Positions 63,498-64,000 of a DNA stretch of 64,000 nucleotides are shown here, in pieces. The stretch comes from Agarophyton chilense (taxonomy: Eukaryota; Rhodophyta; Florideophyceae; Gracilariales; Gracilariaceae). The stretch spans positions 434,001 through 498,000 of the forward strand of contig JARGXX010000073.1 of assembly GCA_030374765.1 (NCBI GenBank). The letters run 5' to 3'. A model generated the notes under the pieces. The model was not told where the DNA came from and did no database searches. It was given only the letters and a program-made list of their open reading frames with translations. A program made the translations under genes and the position numbers. The first letter of the stretch is position 1, and every line of letters begins with the position of its first letter.

Positions 63498-64000
63498 TTA
63501 ATCGATTACTATGACTGGCGTGTTATTCATAGTCCAGACATGCTCTGTCCCATAATCCGCGAACAGCTCCTCTCCTATTTCTATATCTCGAATTGCTTGC
63601 ACAGAAAGCAATCTATAGTCTCTCAACTGAAATGGGGTCCGCCCCGTTCCCGGAGTTCTGATGACCCGAACATTTGCAGTTCGGCGTCTCATTAACCCGT
63701 CTTCAACCGCATCCCTGTCCTTATCCCCTTCCACATACATAGGGTCGTTATTTGTTCCCTCCAAGCAAAATGGAGCAGGGACAATCCACACCGGAATAAG
63801 AGACACCCCATTAATTCTTCCTGGTAGCTTGTGAAACACTTCCCCTCGGACGCTTATCTCCATCGCGTACTGCCGAAAACGATCAGCAGTCGCTTTCAAT
63901 AGCCCCCCTCCGTATGCCTTATGAACTTCCTTCCGCTTTGAAAGATCATGGTACACCAAAGTCCCGTAAAAGTAACAAACAGTCTCACCTTGTATCACCC
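63498..64000 (-). CDS. SET-domain protein, N-terminus beyond window edge
   Basis: The frame is open to the right edge, and about 167 C-terminal residues are visible. The end carries the SET signature: LLSVQAIRDIEIGEELFADYG followed by a short tail. Its GEEL...DYG corresponds to the catalytic Tyr segment of the pseudoknot. The upstream visible part (GETVCYFYGTLVYHDLSKRK) fits the start of a SET fold with an insert. The usual NHxxxPN motif is not clearly seen, so activity is uncertain. SET proteins methylate lysines on histones or other proteins. It abuts the transposon on the same strand as the accessory gene, so it could be host or element-associated. Confidence 0.65.
   Translation of the reverse strand, partial: VIQGETVCYFYGTLVYHDLSKRKEVHKAYGGGLLKATADRFRQYAMEISVRGEVFHKLPGRINGVSLIPVWIVPAPFCLEGTNNDPMYVEGDKDRDAVEDGLMRRRTANVRVIRTPGTGRTPFQLRDYRLLSVQAIRDIEIGEELFADYGTEHVWTMNNTPVIVID

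Noticed and set aside
1..64000. CRISPR arrays, rRNA genes, bacterial operons
   Set aside because: No regularly spaced repeats of CRISPR type and no rRNA core sequences were seen; spliced introns and ER/cytosolic genes indicate a eukaryotic nucleus.

Overview
The window reads as nuclear DNA of a photosynthetic, intron-poor eukaryote. Most housekeeping genes are single open frames. One gene (V-ATPase subunit d) has three short GT-AG introns of 93-138 bp. A plastid-type P1B-4 metal ATPase and a bacterial-type YeeE/YedE thiosulfate-family transporter sit among ordinary eukaryotic genes. A florideophyte red alga (Chondrus-like) fits best, but this is inferred from gene style and content and no marker settles it.

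Region 1 (1-37.4 kb) is a gene-bearing arm. In order it holds an acidic protein cut by the window edge, cytosolic PheRS alpha, a short Dre2/CIAPIN1, an unknown zinc-ribbon-like protein, a pair of decayed tandem blocks, an RsmE-type rRNA methyltransferase, a small Cys-rich ORF with 39-bp repeats, eIF4G, V-ATPase subunit d (four exons resolved by hand), protein phosphatase inhibitor 2, a UBZ4-AlkB fusion, HMA1, a YeeE/YedE transporter, a short-chain dehydrogenase, ER glucosidase II alpha, a UVR plus SnoaL-like protein and a cis-prenyltransferase. The genes serve translation, ER glycoprotein maturation (dolichol supply and glucosidase II), metal and sulfur handling and Fe-S assembly. They are unrelated neighbours, often divergent or convergent, with no operon logic.

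Region 2 (37.4-64 kb) is repeat-dominated. A 9.6-kb Ty3/gypsy chromovirus (39375-48949, minus strand) has both LTRs, a PBS and a polypurine tract. Its pol frame is broken by ten in-frame stops with almost no frameshift. A 666-bp TG...CA repeat unit occurs twice in opposite orientations, at 40139-40804 and 53779-54445. Each copy is followed by a plus-strand ORF of unknown family. A Ty1/copia RNase H remnant lies at 52.0-52.4 kb.

From 57.2 to 63.2 kb there is a candidate two-gene DNA transposon. A Plavaka/KDZ-like transposase on the plus strand faces a convergent Arg/Glu/Gly-rich accessory gene on the minus strand. The same strand is pyrimidine-rich across both genes. A SET-domain fragment closes the window.

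The most interesting signals are four. The first is the shared nonsense-without-indel decay of several elements, mostly explicable as C-to-T changes. The second is the two-gene transposase element. The third is a tRNA-like pol III motif inside the gypsy LTRs. The fourth is an antisense ORF at the gypsy 3' end.
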